Below are positions 1-9,578 of a stretch of 64,000 nucleotides of DNA, piece after piece (position 1 is the first letter of the stretch; every line of letters starts with the position of its first letter). This DNA comes from Methanothermobacter sp. MT-2 (GTDB lineage Archaea > Methanobacteriota > Methanobacteria > Methanobacteriales > DSM-23052): assembly GCA_003584625.1 (NCBI GenBank), contig AP017647.1, positions 373,501 to 437,500 of the forward strand. The letters are read 5' to 3'. The translations under genes were made by a program, and so were the position numbers. The notes under the pieces were generated by a model. The model ran no database searches. It was not told where the DNA came from and saw only the letters and a list, made by a program, of their open reading frames with translations.

Positions 1-735
1 TTCTTTCATAGTGTCATGGTATAGGATTATTAGTGTGCCTTCACCTAATTTTAGGCTTGTTTCGACGGAATCTGCTAGTCTTTTTCTGAAGTTTGTGTCT
101 GAGCGTATTATGAGCCTGTCTACTATAACATCTATTGTATGTTTATGGTTCTTTTCAAGGTTGAAATCTTCTTCTAGGCTGTGTATTTCACCGTCTACAC
201 GGACTCTTACGAATCCGTCCTTTTTGAGTTTTTCCAGCACCCTTTTGTGTTCTCCCTTCCGGTCTTTTATGATCGGTGCTAGTATGTATATTCTTGTACC
301 GTCTTTTTCTTGGAGTATCTGGTCTATGATTTGTGTTGAGGTTTGTTGTGAGATTTCTTTTCCACAAATGTAGCAGTGGGGTTTGCCTATACGCGCAAAG
401 AGTAGTCTGAGGTAATCGTATATTTCTGTTATTGTTCCTACGGTGGATCTTGGGTTCATTTTTGTGGCTTTCTGGTCTATTGATATGGCTGGTGACAGTC
501 CCTCGATATAGTCTACGTCTGGTTTTTTCATCTGTCCTAGGAATTGTCTTGCGTATGCTGATAGGGATTCTACGTATCTTCTTTGTCCTTCTGCGTATAT
601 TGTGTCGAATGCGAGTGATGATTTTCCTGATCCGCTTATTCCGGTTATGACAATAAATTTGTCCCTTGGGATTTTGAGGTTTATGTTTTGGAGGTTGTGC
701 TCCCTTGCACCTTTGATCATGATATTCTTTTCCAT
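1..735 (-). CDS. uvrA: UvrABC excinuclease subunit A (partial, N-terminal part)
   Basis: This is the ATPase and damage-recognition subunit of bacterial-type nucleotide excision repair. The N-terminal 245 codons are present and the rest lies beyond the left edge. Translation from the ATG at 735 opens [17 protein letters not shown] and has a Walker A motif (GISGSGKSS), the [10 protein letters not shown] and [14 protein letters not shown] segments typical of UvrA, and the first half of a zinc-binding module (CYIC). It follows uvrB by 15 bases on the same strand, so the two are probably cotranscribed. The family is essentially bacterial; its presence here implies old transfer into the methanogen line. 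Confidence 0.95.
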   Translation of the reverse strand, partial: MEKNIMIKGAREHNLQNINLKIPRDKFIVITGISGSGKSSLAFDTIYAEGQRRYVESLSAYARQFLGQMKKPDVDYIEGLSPAISIDQKATKMNPRSTVGTITEIYDYLRLLFARIGKPHCYICGKEISQQTSTQIIDQILQEKDGTRIYILAPIIKDRKGEHKRVLEKLKKDGFVRVRVDGEIHSLEEDFNLEKNHKHTIDVIVDRLIIRSDTNFRKRLADSVETSLKLGEGTLIILYHDTMKE

Positions 736-750
736 GGTATCCCTTAATTT

Positions 751-2697
751 CTATTTTGAGATGCCTTTAAGGGCTAGTATCTGGTCTCTGATCTTGGCAG
801 CTTTTTCAAATTCGAGGTTTGATGCGGCTTCTTTCATCTCTTCTTCAAGATCGGCTATTATGAGTTTCAGTTCATCCTCTGGAACTTCGCTGAGGGTTTC
901 CACTTCTATTTTCTCCTTTTTAACTTTGAGGCTTCTCTTAGCACTTTTTGGTGTTATGCCATGTTTCTTGTTATATTCTAGTTGCATTTCTCTACGTTTG
1001 TTTGTGGTTTCTACAGCAGCTTTTACCGAGTCTGTGAGTTCGTCAGCATAGAGTATGACTTCGCCTCTAACATGGCGGGCTGCCCTGCCAATGGTTTGGA
1101 TGAGTGAGGTTTCAGATCTTAGGAAACCTTCTTTGTCAGCGTCTAGGACTGCTACGAGGGAAACTTCTGGCAGGTCCAGTCCTTCTCTTAGTAGGTTGAC
1201 TCCGATGAGGCAATGGAATTCTCCCATCCTAAGACTGTTTATGATATCAACCCTCTCAAGAGTGTCTATCTCAGAGTGGAGGTATCTTACCTTGATACCC
1301 ATCTTTGAATAGTAGTCTGTGAGGTCTTCAGCCATCCTCTTTGTGAGTGTGGTTACAAGTATCCTCTCATCCCTTCTAATGTGACGCTTTATCTCATCGA
1401 AGAGGTCGTCTACTTGGCCTTTAGCCGGTCTTACTATGACTTTGGGGTCTACAAGTCCTGTGGGTCTTATTATCTGTTCAACCACCCTTTGGCTTCTTGA
1501 AAGTTCATATCTTCCAGGGGTTGCTGACACATATATTATCTGGTTTATAGTGTCCTGGAATTCTTTGAATTTAAGTGGACGGTTTTCTTGTGCTGAAGGT
1601 AATCTGAAACCATATTCTATGAGGGTTTCTTTACGTGATTTGTCCCCCTTGTACATTCCTCTTATTTGTGGTATTGTAACATGGGATTCGTCGATAACTG
1701 TCAGGAAATCGTCTGGGAAATAATCTAATAGTGTGTAGGGTTTATCACCCCAGTTGCGCCCGCTAAGGTGTAGTGAATAGTTTTCGATACCTGGACAATA
1801 CCCCATCTCCCTTAACATTTCAATGTCGAACTTTGTGCGCTGTTCAAGCCTCTGAGCCTCTAGGAGCTTACCTTGGCTTCTCAGTTCTCCTAATCTTTCT
1901 TTAAGCTCCTCTTCTATGGATTCTATGGCTTTTTCCATACGATCCTCTGATATGATGAAGTGTTTGGCCGGGAATATAGTGACCTTTTCCAGGTTTTTTA
2001 TAGTTTCTCCCCTTGTGGGGTGTATTAGAGATATTGAGTCTATCTGGTCTCCGAAGAATTCTATGCGTATCGGGGGCATTCCATGGACTGGGTTAACTTC
2101 TAGTATATCGCCTCTGACTCTGAACTGTCCCCTGTCAAATTCGATATCATTTCGTTCATATTGCATGTGCACGAGCTCTGATAGGATATCTTCCCTGTCT
2201 TTATGGGATCCGACCTTTAATGAGAGTGTGAATTGGCCATAATCCCATGGGGCGCCTATGCCATAAATGCAGGATACGCTTGATACCACGATAACATCTT
2301 CTCTTGTGAGGAGTGATTGTGTTGTTGAGTGCCTCATCAAGTCTATTTCATCGTTTATTGAGGCTTCTTTGTCTATGTAGGTGTCTGTCTGTGGAATGTA
2401 TGCTTCTGGCTGGTAATAGTCATAGTAGCTTACGAAGTATTCCACTGCATTCCCTGGGAAAAACTCTTTAAATTCTTCGTATAATTGTGCGGCGAGCGTC
2501 TTATTATGTGAGATTACGAGGGTTGGTTTTTGAACCTTTTCTATGACATTTGCTATTGTGAAGGTTTTACCTGATCCAGTGACTCCAAGGAGTGTTTGCT
2601 CCCTTAAACCCTCCTTTATCCCATTGACTAGTGCATCGATGGCCTTGGGCTGATCCCCTCGGGGTTTGAAATCTGATTCTAATTTAAATTTCATCAT
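751..2697 (-). CDS. uvrB: UvrABC excinuclease subunit B
   Basis: UvrB is the DNA-unwinding and damage-verifying helicase-like subunit that recruits UvrC. The 648-residue product is close to the usual length. It shows Walker A ([10 protein letters not shown]), the [12 protein letters not shown] beta-hairpin used to clamp DNA, a DESH Walker B box, SATP, a helicase C domain ([21 protein letters not shown]) and a C-terminal UVR motif that contacts UvrC. The start may be either of two adjacent ATGs (2697 or 2694), preceded by a GTGAT ribosome site. It leads the uvrB-uvrA operon and is divergent from uvrC. Confidence 0.97.
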   Translation of the reverse strand: MMKFKLESDFKPRGDQPKAIDALVNGIKEGLREQTLLGVTGSGKTFTIANVIEKVQKPTLVISHNKTLAAQLYEEFKEFFPGNAVEYFVSYYDYYQPEAYIPQTDTYIDKEASINDEIDLMRHSTTQSLLTREDVIVVSSVSCIYGIGAPWDYGQFTLSLKVGSHKDREDILSELVHMQYERNDIEFDRGQFRVRGDILEVNPVHGMPPIRIEFFGDQIDSISLIHPTRGETIKNLEKVTIFPAKHFIISEDRMEKAIESIEEELKERLGELRSQGKLLEAQRLEQRTKFDIEMLREMGYCPGIENYSLHLSGRNWGDKPYTLLDYFPDDFLTVIDESHVTIPQIRGMYKGDKSRKETLIEYGFRLPSAQENRPLKFKEFQDTINQIIYVSATPGRYELSRSQRVVEQIIRPTGLVDPKVIVRPAKGQVDDLFDEIKRHIRRDERILVTTLTKRMAEDLTDYYSKMGIKVRYLHSEIDTLERVDIINSLRMGEFHCLIGVNLLREGLDLPEVSLVAVLDADKEGFLRSETSLIQTIGRAARHVRGEVILYADELTDSVKAAVETTNKRREMQLEYNKKHGITPKSAKRSLKVKKEKIEVETLSEVPEDELKLIIADLEEEMKEAASNLEFEKAAKIRDQILALKGISK

Positions 2698-2739
2698 TTA
2701 TCACTGGCAGAAAAACCGGGATTCTATGAACTATAAGGA

Positions 2740-2768
2740 TGATATATTCATGGTGTCATATATAATTT
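2740..2768. promoter_or_regulatory. Divergent uvrB / uvrC promoter region
   Basis: Two TATA-like boxes lie back to back. On the minus strand gaatatatc (about 2742-2750) faces uvrB. On the plus strand catatataat (about 2758-2767) faces uvrC. The plus box predicts transcription starting near 2787, downstream of the ATG at 2780, which argues for the TTG at 2798 as the uvrC start. Box assignments are by eye. Confidence 0.5.
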
Positions 2769-2797
2769 TGTAAGAGACTATGATAGGGGTTTATAAT

Positions 2798-4555
2798 TTG
2801 GCAGTGGCTGTTGAAAAGGTTGAAGATCTCCCTGATAAAATCGGCGTTTACATACTAAAGGATGGGAAAGGTAACATACTTTATATTGGAAAATCCATAT
2901 CCTTGAGGAAACGTGTTAAATCCTATTTCCAAGCCACTGATAATCCGAAGATAAAAGCCATGAGAAAACACCTAGATCACATAGAATATATCCTAACAGA
3001 CACTGAAAAAGAAGCCCTGATACTGGAAAGTAATCTTATCAAAAAATATAGGCCACCATATAATGTGCAGCTCAAGGACGATAAAAGATACCCTTACATT
3101 AAAATCACCAGGGAAGAATATCCAAGGATAACGATAACAAGGAGGATAACCTCGGATGGCTCTTATCTCGGACCCCTAACCAACACATTCGCCGCTAAAA
3201 AGATGATCAAGTTTCTAAAATCCCTATTCAAAATCAGAGATTGTAAAGTAATGGACGGACCATGCCTCAACAAGCAATTAGGCTTATGCCACAGTCCCTG
3301 CGCTGGTAATATTTCAAGGGAAGAGTATATGCAGATAATCAGAAAGGTTGAACTTTTTTTCCAGGGACAATACAAAGACATCATAACCGAACTAAAAAAG
3401 GAAATGGAAGAAGCGGCCTCAAAACTTGAATTTGAAAAGGCAGCGCTTCTAAGAGATCAGATAGCATCACTAAGAGAGGTTATGGAAAGAGAAAAGACCA
3501 CATTCGCCCTTGGGATAGAAAAGGATGTTATAGCTGCGAAACTAGATGATGAAAAAGCCTCTATCATAATACTTCACATAAAAGATGGGAAAATCACAGG
3601 AAAAGATGATTTCACAATGAACAACACCAAAGAAGAACCAGAAGAAAAGATATTATCAGCATTCATCCAACAATACTATTCAACCCCACACCAAATCCCA
3701 GAAGAAATACTCATAGAACACAACACAAAATCCAAGAAACTACTGGAAGAATGGCTATCAGATATTAAAGGGGTTAAAGTCAAAATCAGAAAACCAAAAA
3801 AGGGAAAAGACCTAAAATTCCTAAAAATCGCAAGAGAGAACATCAAATTATCCAAGAGAAAATCAGAAACCCATAGTATACTATCAGAACTTAAAAGACA
3901 ACTTAAACTCCCAACATATCCCAGGAGGATAGAAGGCTATGATATCTCAAACATTAGTGGAAAAACACCAGTAGGATCAATGGTAACATTCATAGATGGA
4001 AAACCAGCCAAAGGCCTGTACAGACAATACAAAATACACACAAGAGGACCAGACGATTATGCCATGATCCGTGAAATCATAAAAAGAAGATACCTAAAAG
4101 ATGAAGTGAAAGCAGACCTCATAATAATAGATGGAGGACTCGGACAACTAAATTCAGCCCTCCAAGTCCTAGAATCACTAAATATCAAAATACCAATTAT
4201 AGGAATTGCAAAAAAAGACGAAAGAATATACACCCCATATTCCACTAATCCCATATATTTACCCAGAAATTCAAAAATCTTACACCTTATAGAGCATGTC
4301 AGAGACGAAGCCCACAGGTTCGCCATCAAATACCACCGCAAATTAAGAGACAGAAAATCCAAAACTTCAACACTCGACAAAATAAAAGGCATCGGACCTA
4401 AAAGGAAAAAAAACCTACTAAAACACTTCGATGGGGTGGAAGCCATAAAAAATGCTACTATAAAAGAATTAAGCCAAGTAGATGGGATAAACAAGAAAAT
4501 CGCCGAGAGAATCCACAAACACTTCCAAAAAAAAGATCTGATGAGGAGACCATAA
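2798..4555 (+). CDS. uvrC: UvrABC excinuclease subunit C
   Basis: UvrC is the dual-incision nuclease of nucleotide excision repair. In order it has an N-terminal GIY-YIG nuclease domain (GVYILKDGKGNILYIGKS), a cysteine cluster (CKVMDGPC, CHSPCAG), a UVR motif (EEAASKLEFEKAALLRDQI) that pairs with UvrB, an RNase H-like second nuclease domain (EGYDISNISG, IIIDGGLGQL) and a C-terminal helix-hairpin-helix (IKGIGPKRKKNLLKHF). I prefer TTG 2798 (AGGGG eight bases upstream, promoter position) over ATG 2780, which would add six residues. The next gene starts one base after the stop. Confidence 0.95.
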   Translation: MAVAVEKVEDLPDKIGVYILKDGKGNILYIGKSISLRKRVKSYFQATDNPKIKAMRKHLDHIEYILTDTEKEALILESNLIKKYRPPYNVQLKDDKRYPYIKITREEYPRITITRRITSDGSYLGPLTNTFAAKKMIKFLKSLFKIRDCKVMDGPCLNKQLGLCHSPCAGNISREEYMQIIRKVELFFQGQYKDIITELKKEMEEAASKLEFEKAALLRDQIASLREVMEREKTTFALGIEKDVIAAKLDDEKASIIILHIKDGKITGKDDFTMNNTKEEPEEKILSAFIQQYYSTPHQIPEEILIEHNTKSKKLLEEWLSDIKGVKVKIRKPKKGKDLKFLKIARENIKLSKRKSETHSILSELKRQLKLPTYPRRIEGYDISNISGKTPVGSMVTFIDGKPAKGLYRQYKIHTRGPDDYAMIREIIKRRYLKDEVKADLIIIDGGLGQLNSALQVLESLNIKIPIIGIAKKDERIYTPYSTNPIYLPRNSKILHLIEHVRDEAHRFAIKYHRKLRDRKSKTSTLDKIKGIGPKRKKNLLKHFDGVEAIKNATIKELSQVDGINKKIAERIHKHFQKKDLMRRP

Positions 4556-4556
4556 A

Positions 4557-5696
4557 ATGACATCACTAATATCAGTGGCCAAATGCACATCATACAAACT
4601 CCCAAAAGTCCAAAAGGCCATCAGAGAATGTATCGACAGAATAGACGGCCTTAAAGATTTGGAAAAAGGCGACCATGTGCTGCTTAAACCAAACCTTTTA
4701 ATGAGCAGCACACCCCAAGAGGGGATAACAACACACCCCTCCATTGTAGAAGCCACAGCAAAAATACTACTCGAAAAAAATGCAAAAATTATGATAGGAG
4801 ACAGCCCAGGAAGCCCCTACACCAACCTAAAAAATCTCTGGGAAAAAACAGGAATGAAAACCATAGCAAAAAAACTAAACATCAAACTTTTAAACTTCGA
4901 ATCAACAGGATCATATATCAAAAAATTCGGATCAGAAGAATATCCCATAGCAAAACCCATCCTTGAATGCGATTTCATCGTGAACCTGCCAAAAATAAAA
5001 ACCCATAACCTAACAATATTAACATGTGCAGTGAAGAACATGTATGGGGTCATCCCAGGAGCCAGAAAAACGGATTACCACAGAAGATACCCAAGACCAT
5101 CAGAATTCAGCGAAAAAATAGTTGACATATACAAACTTGCAAAACCAGACCTGACAATAGTAGATGGTATAATAGGAATGGAAGGCAACGGCCCCTCTGG
5201 AGGCGACACCAGAAAACTTGGAATGATACTAGCATCAGAAGACGCTGTTGCATTAGATGTTTACATCTCCCATATCCTTGGAATGGACCCTTACATGATC
5301 CCATCTAATAGAATCGCGATAAAAAAAGGTCTTGGCAGCGGCCCAGGTAACATCAAGATTATAGGAGACGAACCACAAGTGATAGATGATTTCAAATGGC
5401 CATCCAACATATATCATGTCCTTGAATTTTTCCCTTCTAAACTTGCAAGGATACTTCTCAGGTTTTGGTGGTCGAGACCAGCCATTGATGATAGGTGTTG
5501 TAAAAACTGTGGAATATGTATAGAGGCATGTCCAGCCGGAGCTCTTAGTGAAGGCCCATCATCTCCAAGATTCGATTATGAGAAGTGTGTGAATTGTCTA
5601 TGTTGTATGGAACTTTGTCCCCATCATGCATTTTATCATGAGAAAAGTTTCCTTTACAAGTTAACTTCACGTTTATCAAAAAATGGAGGGGAGTGA
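4557..5696 (+). CDS. DUF362 protein with C-terminal 2x[4Fe-4S] ferredoxin domain
   Basis: The 379-residue protein is an N-terminal DUF362 domain (about 1-290; LLKPNLLMS, GDSPGSPYTNL, NLPKIKTHNLT, VDGIIGMEGNGPSGG) fused to a bacterial-type ferredoxin module with two clusters (CCKNCGICIEACP and CVNCLCCMELCP). DUF362 proteins are widespread in methanogens and clostridia; their reaction is not settled, and a redox or electron-transfer role is inferred from the clusters. It begins one base after the uvrC stop, so it is probably cotranscribed with uvrC, although a repair role is not implied. Confidence 0.9.
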   Translation: MTSLISVAKCTSYKLPKVQKAIRECIDRIDGLKDLEKGDHVLLKPNLLMSSTPQEGITTHPSIVEATAKILLEKNAKIMIGDSPGSPYTNLKNLWEKTGMKTIAKKLNIKLLNFESTGSYIKKFGSEEYPIAKPILECDFIVNLPKIKTHNLTILTCAVKNMYGVIPGARKTDYHRRYPRPSEFSEKIVDIYKLAKPDLTIVDGIIGMEGNGPSGGDTRKLGMILASEDAVALDVYISHILGMDPYMIPSNRIAIKKGLGSGPGNIKIIGDEPQVIDDFKWPSNIYHVLEFFPSKLARILLRFWWSRPAIDDRCCKNCGICIEACPAGALSEGPSSPRFDYEKCVNCLCCMELCPHHAFYHEKSFLYKLTSRLSKNGGE

Positions 5697-5702
5697 CCAA
5701 AT

Positions 5703-6113
5703 ATGGAATTGTTTTCAGATGAGATAAACATAAAAACTACAAAGCGAGTAGAACTTGTAAACATAACCGATAAGGTGAAAAGTCTTGTGAAATCTTCCAA
5801 TATCAAGGATGGTATAGTTAATGTTTTCACAAGGCACACGACTTCGGCCATTTTTATAAACGAGAACGAATCAAGGCTACTGGGAGACTTTGAAAAGATC
5901 ATTGAAAGGTTGATTCCAATGGGGGGTTCATATGGACATAATGCCATTGACAATAATGCGGATTCCCATTTAAGGGCGATGATTATAGGTGGCAGCCAGA
6001 GCATACCCCTCATCGGCGGTTCACTTGATCTTGGAACATGGCAGAGCATATTCTTTGTTGAATTTGATGGTCCAAGGAGCCGGAGAATCAGGGTCACTAT
6101 ACTTGGTAAGTGA
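5703..6113 (+). CDS. YjbQ / UPF0047 family protein
   Basis: This 136-residue protein of the YjbQ (UPF0047) family has the conserved core TRHTTSAIFINE, the HLRAMIIGG segment and LDLGTWQSIFFVEFDGPR. These carry the conserved histidines and acidic residues of the family's small barrel. Some members show weak thiamine-phosphate synthase activity, but the physiological role is unclear. It begins six bases after the DUF362 stop and probably closes the uvrC operon. Confidence 0.9.
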   Translation: MELFSDEINIKTTKRVELVNITDKVKSLVKSSNIKDGIVNVFTRHTTSAIFINENESRLLGDFEKIIERLIPMGGSYGHNAIDNNADSHLRAMIIGGSQSIPLIGGSLDLGTWQSIFFVEFDGPRSRRIRVTILGK

Positions 6114-6164
6114 CCCCCCCCAATGCTACCATTGGAGTTTCTAACATGAAATTTTACAAGTTGA

Positions 6165-6324
6165 GGAATTCACCTAGGTTTCACACCTATGGGAGTCTTC
6201 CCGGCTCGACCCCCATCTCATGTTCTTCTTGTTAAAGAACAAGGCTACGATTCTATGGAAAGGGCATCTTGTCCACTTCCCCTTTTGTGTGTCCCCCCCA
6301 TTCGGGATGTGGGGGTCTTACAAG
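6165..6324 (-). mobile_element. Relic of an IS200/IS605-type element (omega-RNA-like right end), no tnpB
   Basis: Read on the minus strand, the stretch after pheT opens with CTTGTAAGACCCCC (6324-6311) and a G-run, then TGGACA, then AGCC plus a hairpin (CTTGTT/AACAAG, 6228-6243), GAAC, GGGAAGACTCCC and a closing hairpin (CACCTAGGT/ACCTATGGG, 6171-6193). The same order of blocks (CTTGTAA, TGGACA, AGCCTT hairpin, GGAAC, GGGAGAAGCC, closing hairpin) occurs in the relic at 41302-41557. It resembles the 3' end of TnpB guide RNAs in IS605-family elements. No transposase or TnpB coding remains. Family assignment is from motif memory, not a search. Confidence 0.5.
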
Positions 6325-7973
6325 TGCATTTTGTGGGGGAAGGTTATTTCAAAGGCGACAACTGGATACTCTAGATTGAAATTGGTTATGACTTCCGGGT
6401 GTAATTCTCCGAAGAATCCTTTTAATCCATTTTTGTCATTTATCTTTGCGCATCGTCCCCTGATAAATGATGGATGATCTAGATTTTCTATTTTGAACTT
6501 GTATCCAAGGTTTTCTAGTATGGCTGCTACTGTAGATTTTATCTCGGTGAAGTTGGCATTTGAATGTATTATGGCCCCTGCAAGTTTTTTGATTATGCGA
6601 GTGTTTGTTTCTTGTCGTTTGTCAAGGTATATTACGTCGCCTATTTCGAATATCTTTTGGGGTAGGTCTTCGTGTCTGTTGGCTTCTAGGAATTCTAGTA
6701 GGCTGTTAAGTAGGCTTTTTCGTATCATTGTCCTGTCGGTGGATATTGGCTGGGCTACTTCAACTCTTTCATCTTCTTCAAGTCTCATTTTTTTGTAGTG
6801 GTTTTCCTCGTTGGTTAACATTAGGCTCATGATCTCTTGGAAGCCTAAGCCTATCATAACCTCTCTTATGGATTTGTCGGCTTCGTGCCATGGATTTTCT
6901 TTTCCAATGGTGGGGATTGCTGGAAATTCTGGTTTGATGTTCTTGAAGCAATATTGTATCGCGATATTTTCGATTATATCGACTTCGTGGAGTATGTCGA
7001 TCCGGTATGGTGGGATTTTAACCTTGATTTCATCTTCTGAGATGATCTCTGCATCCATCCTAGCTTTTTCTAGGAGATCTTTTATGGTTTTTGGGTTGAT
7101 TTTTATCCCGGTTATCCTTGCAACATTTGAAATCTTCAATTTTTTTGTTTTTGGGGTTAAATCTGGCGTTTTAAGTTCTTTTTCTGGACGTATTACCTTT
7201 AGAGTTTCTATTTTTCCACCGGTTTCTGCGAATGATGTGCATATTATATTCAATGTTTGCATGACTGCGCGCTCATCAGTCCCTGTAACATCAATAAGTA
7301 TGTTGATGGTATCATCTTTGAGTTTTGTGAGTTCTCCATTGATTATGGGAGGCATTGAAAGTACTTTTTTGTTTTTGTCAACGATTAGGGGGTAACGGTC
7401 AAAGGCTTTTAAAAGATGTGCGTATTCCACGCCCTTTGGGTGTTCTCTGAGTATCTGGGCTGGTGTCATTTCATGGTCGCAGTCAAGTGGTGTGAATTTC
7501 ACTTCATCTGGTTTAACTGCTTTATAGGTGAATGGGGCTTCCACTACGTCGAGATTGTGTATACCAATAGCCACTTTTTTCCTATCTCTTCCTATCACCC
7601 AATGTAGATCCTCTTGGAACTCCATAACCTGCTTTAACCTTTTATCATTAAAATTAACATTTTTAACAACACCCATCCCAATATATGGCCTCACATCCAC
7701 TACACTCTCATCCACATATACTTGCATTCCTGAGTTTTTAACTTTATAGGATGGCATTCCCTTCTCTATGCCGATGAAACCTTTAAGGCTCCTTGCAACA
7801 CCTTCTACCGAGAGCTGGTCCGGCCTGTTGGGGAAAAATTCTACTTTTATACTTTTTTCATCGAATTCTTCAATGTCACTACCTAGCATGGGTAGAATCT
7901 CAATGAGTTTGTCCTTGTCTATGTCCACTCCAAGGTTTTTTAGATCTTCATAATCGATTGTTATAACTGGCAT
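6318..7973 (-). CDS. pheT: Phenylalanyl-tRNA synthetase beta subunit
   Basis: This is the large, archaeal/eukaryal-type beta subunit of the (alpha-beta)2 enzyme that charges tRNA-Phe. The 551-residue product contains the B3/B4 editing region, a B5 domain ([20 protein letters not shown]) and a catalytic-like core ([45 protein letters not shown]). ATG 7973 is chosen because GGTG lies six bases upstream and a TATA box (about 8005-8013) precedes it. The last codon and stop (TTG TAA) fall inside a motif shared with the IS605-like relic at 41 kb, so the C-terminus may have been reshaped by that insertion. The alpha subunit is not in the window. Confidence 0.95.
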   Translation of the reverse strand: MPVITIDYEDLKNLGVDIDKDKLIEILPMLGSDIEEFDEKSIKVEFFPNRPDQLSVEGVARSLKGFIGIEKGMPSYKVKNSGMQVYVDESVVDVRPYIGMGVVKNVNFNDKRLKQVMEFQEDLHWVIGRDRKKVAIGIHNLDVVEAPFTYKAVKPDEVKFTPLDCDHEMTPAQILREHPKGVEYAHLLKAFDRYPLIVDKNKKVLSMPPIINGELTKLKDDTINILIDVTGTDERAVMQTLNIICTSFAETGGKIETLKVIRPEKELKTPDLTPKTKKLKISNVARITGIKINPKTIKDLLEKARMDAEIISEDEIKVKIPPYRIDILHEVDIIENIAIQYCFKNIKPEFPAIPTIGKENPWHEADKSIREVMIGLGFQEIMSLMLTNEENHYKKMRLEEDERVEVAQPISTDRTMIRKSLLNSLLEFLEANRHEDLPQKIFEIGDVIYLDKRQETNTRIIKKLAGAIIHSNANFTEIKSTVAAILENLGYKFKIENLDHPSFIRGRCAKINDKNGLKGFFGELHPEVITNFNLEYPVVAFEITFPHKMHL

Positions 7974-8129
7974 TATGAACACCAAGATAACTTCTCTGAT
8001 AGATATACTAATCTAGATAATAATAATTTTGTGCCCAAACCCCTATTTTAGGTTGGGTGTCTGAAGATTTTATGTTTGTGGAAAAATATTTTATCTTTGG
8101 AGATCATATATAATGCATGGTGAAGAGTA

Positions 8130-8402
8130 ATGAAGGTTATAAAGAGGAGAGGGGTGCGTGAAGCATATAAGCCTTCTAAGATCAGAGCATCCCTTGAAAA
8201 GGCCACTATCGATGCGGGTTATAGTCTTGAAGAGAAAAAGGAGATCATTGACAGGATTTATGAGAATGTAACTAGGAAATTGGAGGGTGAAGAGGAGGTG
8301 AAAACTGATACTATAAGGATGTGTCTCCTCACGGAACTTGATAAATGCGAACCATATATTGCAAAGTCTTGGAGAAGATTTGAAAGGAAATACAAGTCAT
8401 GA
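8130..8402 (+). CDS. Stand-alone ATP-cone domain protein
   Basis: The 90-residue protein consists almost entirely of an ATP-cone (VIKRRGVREAYKPSKIRASLEKA), the nucleotide-sensing domain found in NrdR and at the N-terminus of ribonucleotide reductases. No zinc ribbon (as in NrdR) and no catalytic domain accompany it. A TATA box (catatataat, about 8105) and GGTGA eight bases before the ATG support the start. It could sense dATP/ATP and act on another protein; a target is not visible here, though a class II reductase lies 24 kb away. Confidence 0.8.
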   Translation: MKVIKRRGVREAYKPSKIRASLEKATIDAGYSLEEKKEIIDRIYENVTRKLEGEEEVKTDTIRMCLLTELDKCEPYIAKSWRRFERKYKS

Positions 8403-8404
8403 TC

Positions 8405-8432
8405 CGGGGGGTTGTTTATCCACCATCCCCCC
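8405..8432. terminator. G6/C6 hairpin between convergent genes
   Basis: GGGGGG (8406-8411) and CCCCCC (8427-8432) form a strong stem just past the ATP-cone stop, followed by a short CCAAA/TTTGG palindrome. It sits between the ATP-cone gene and the convergent methyltransferase gene, where it could end transcripts from either side. Archaeal terminators mainly need a T-run, so function is uncertain. Confidence 0.35.
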
Positions 8433-8443
8433 AAAGTTTTGGG

Positions 8444-9461
8444 TTAGAATGGCTTATAGGTTACTTTGAATTCGTTTTCATTGATTTTTTCAATTTTTTT
8501 TATAGTTTGAAAGAGTATATCTTTTTCTTGTTTTGTCATGACATTGAAGTTGTAATGTTTTGATTTGTATTTTGGGTTTTTCCCTGGGTGAAATTGGCAT
8601 GTTTTTCTAGCCGTTCCATTATAAGCTTTTTTGATAGCTTTCGCGCCATTTTTATTCTTGATTCTATTGTAGTTTTGAATTTTGGGTTGATCTCGTATCC
8701 TATCGAGTTTCTGCTGGTGCACATTGCAGCTATTGTAGTTGTCCCTGTGCCGAGGAAGGGATCCAGGATAGTGCCTCCTTGGATTGAGTACATGCTTATG
8801 AGTCTATATGCTAATCTAAGAAGATATGCGGCGGCTCTTCTTTCTAGATGATCCAATTTTGGGGGGCGCCCTTCAGATCAGTCCATATATCAGAGAACCA
8901 TTCATTCCGCTCCTCCCAAAAATATGCGCTTTCTCTCCTTTTTTTGATTTCATCCTTGTTGAATTTTCTTTTACCTCCTTTTCTGAATATTAGGATGTAT
9001 TCATGTTCCAGTCTCACATATGCATTGGGTGGTAACATTCCCGAGCCCATGAATTTCGTGGGCTTGTTCGTCTCTTTCCTCCAGATGATCAGTGGCAGCA
9101 TATCATAACCTTTATCTTTGAAATAGGATACTATATGGGAATGATTTGGATAAACTTGGAAAGAATCCCCTATTTTCCTTGTAGCATCCCCTATATTGAT
9201 ACAGACTATCCCAGAGGGGGCTAATATTTTATCTATTTCATCCCAGACCTTGTCTAGTTCCATGTGCATAAGATTATATGCTCTCATACCATCCTCGTTT
9301 TTGAGTGCTTCATCTATCCTAGGATTAAATGAGGAGAACAGCTTATCCCATATTTCTATCATTGGGTATGGTGGCGAGGTTACTGTGAGATTCACAGTAC
9401 CAGGAAGAACCTCAGTTATATCCCTTGAATTTTTAAAGATTATTTTATGAGTAGTTTCCAT
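8444..9461 (-). pseudogene. N4-cytosine-type DNA methyltransferase with two frameshifts
   Basis: Three consecutive minus-strand frames together spell one methyltransferase. The first (9461 to about 8860) carries the catalytic motif TSPPYPMIEIWD. The second (about 8855 to 8590) carries the AdoMet motif DPFLGTGTTTIAA. The third (about 8590 to 8444) is the tail. The order catalytic motif then AdoMet motif, with SPPY, is typical of beta-class N4-mC enzymes. Each break restores with one extra base, at the C/A run near 8858 and the A run near 8583. A GGAGGA ribosome site precedes ATG 9461. No restriction endonuclease is adjacent. It is either a decaying orphan gene or two homopolymer errors. Confidence 0.8.
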
Positions 9462-9578
9462 TTTTTCCTCCTACCCTTCTTTTCAGTGTTCTATGAAATT
9501 TAAAATTTTAGAAAAGTCATAGAGGAACCCCACCATAATATTTATATAATGGGAGGGTTTCATTTAAATGTTGGTGAT

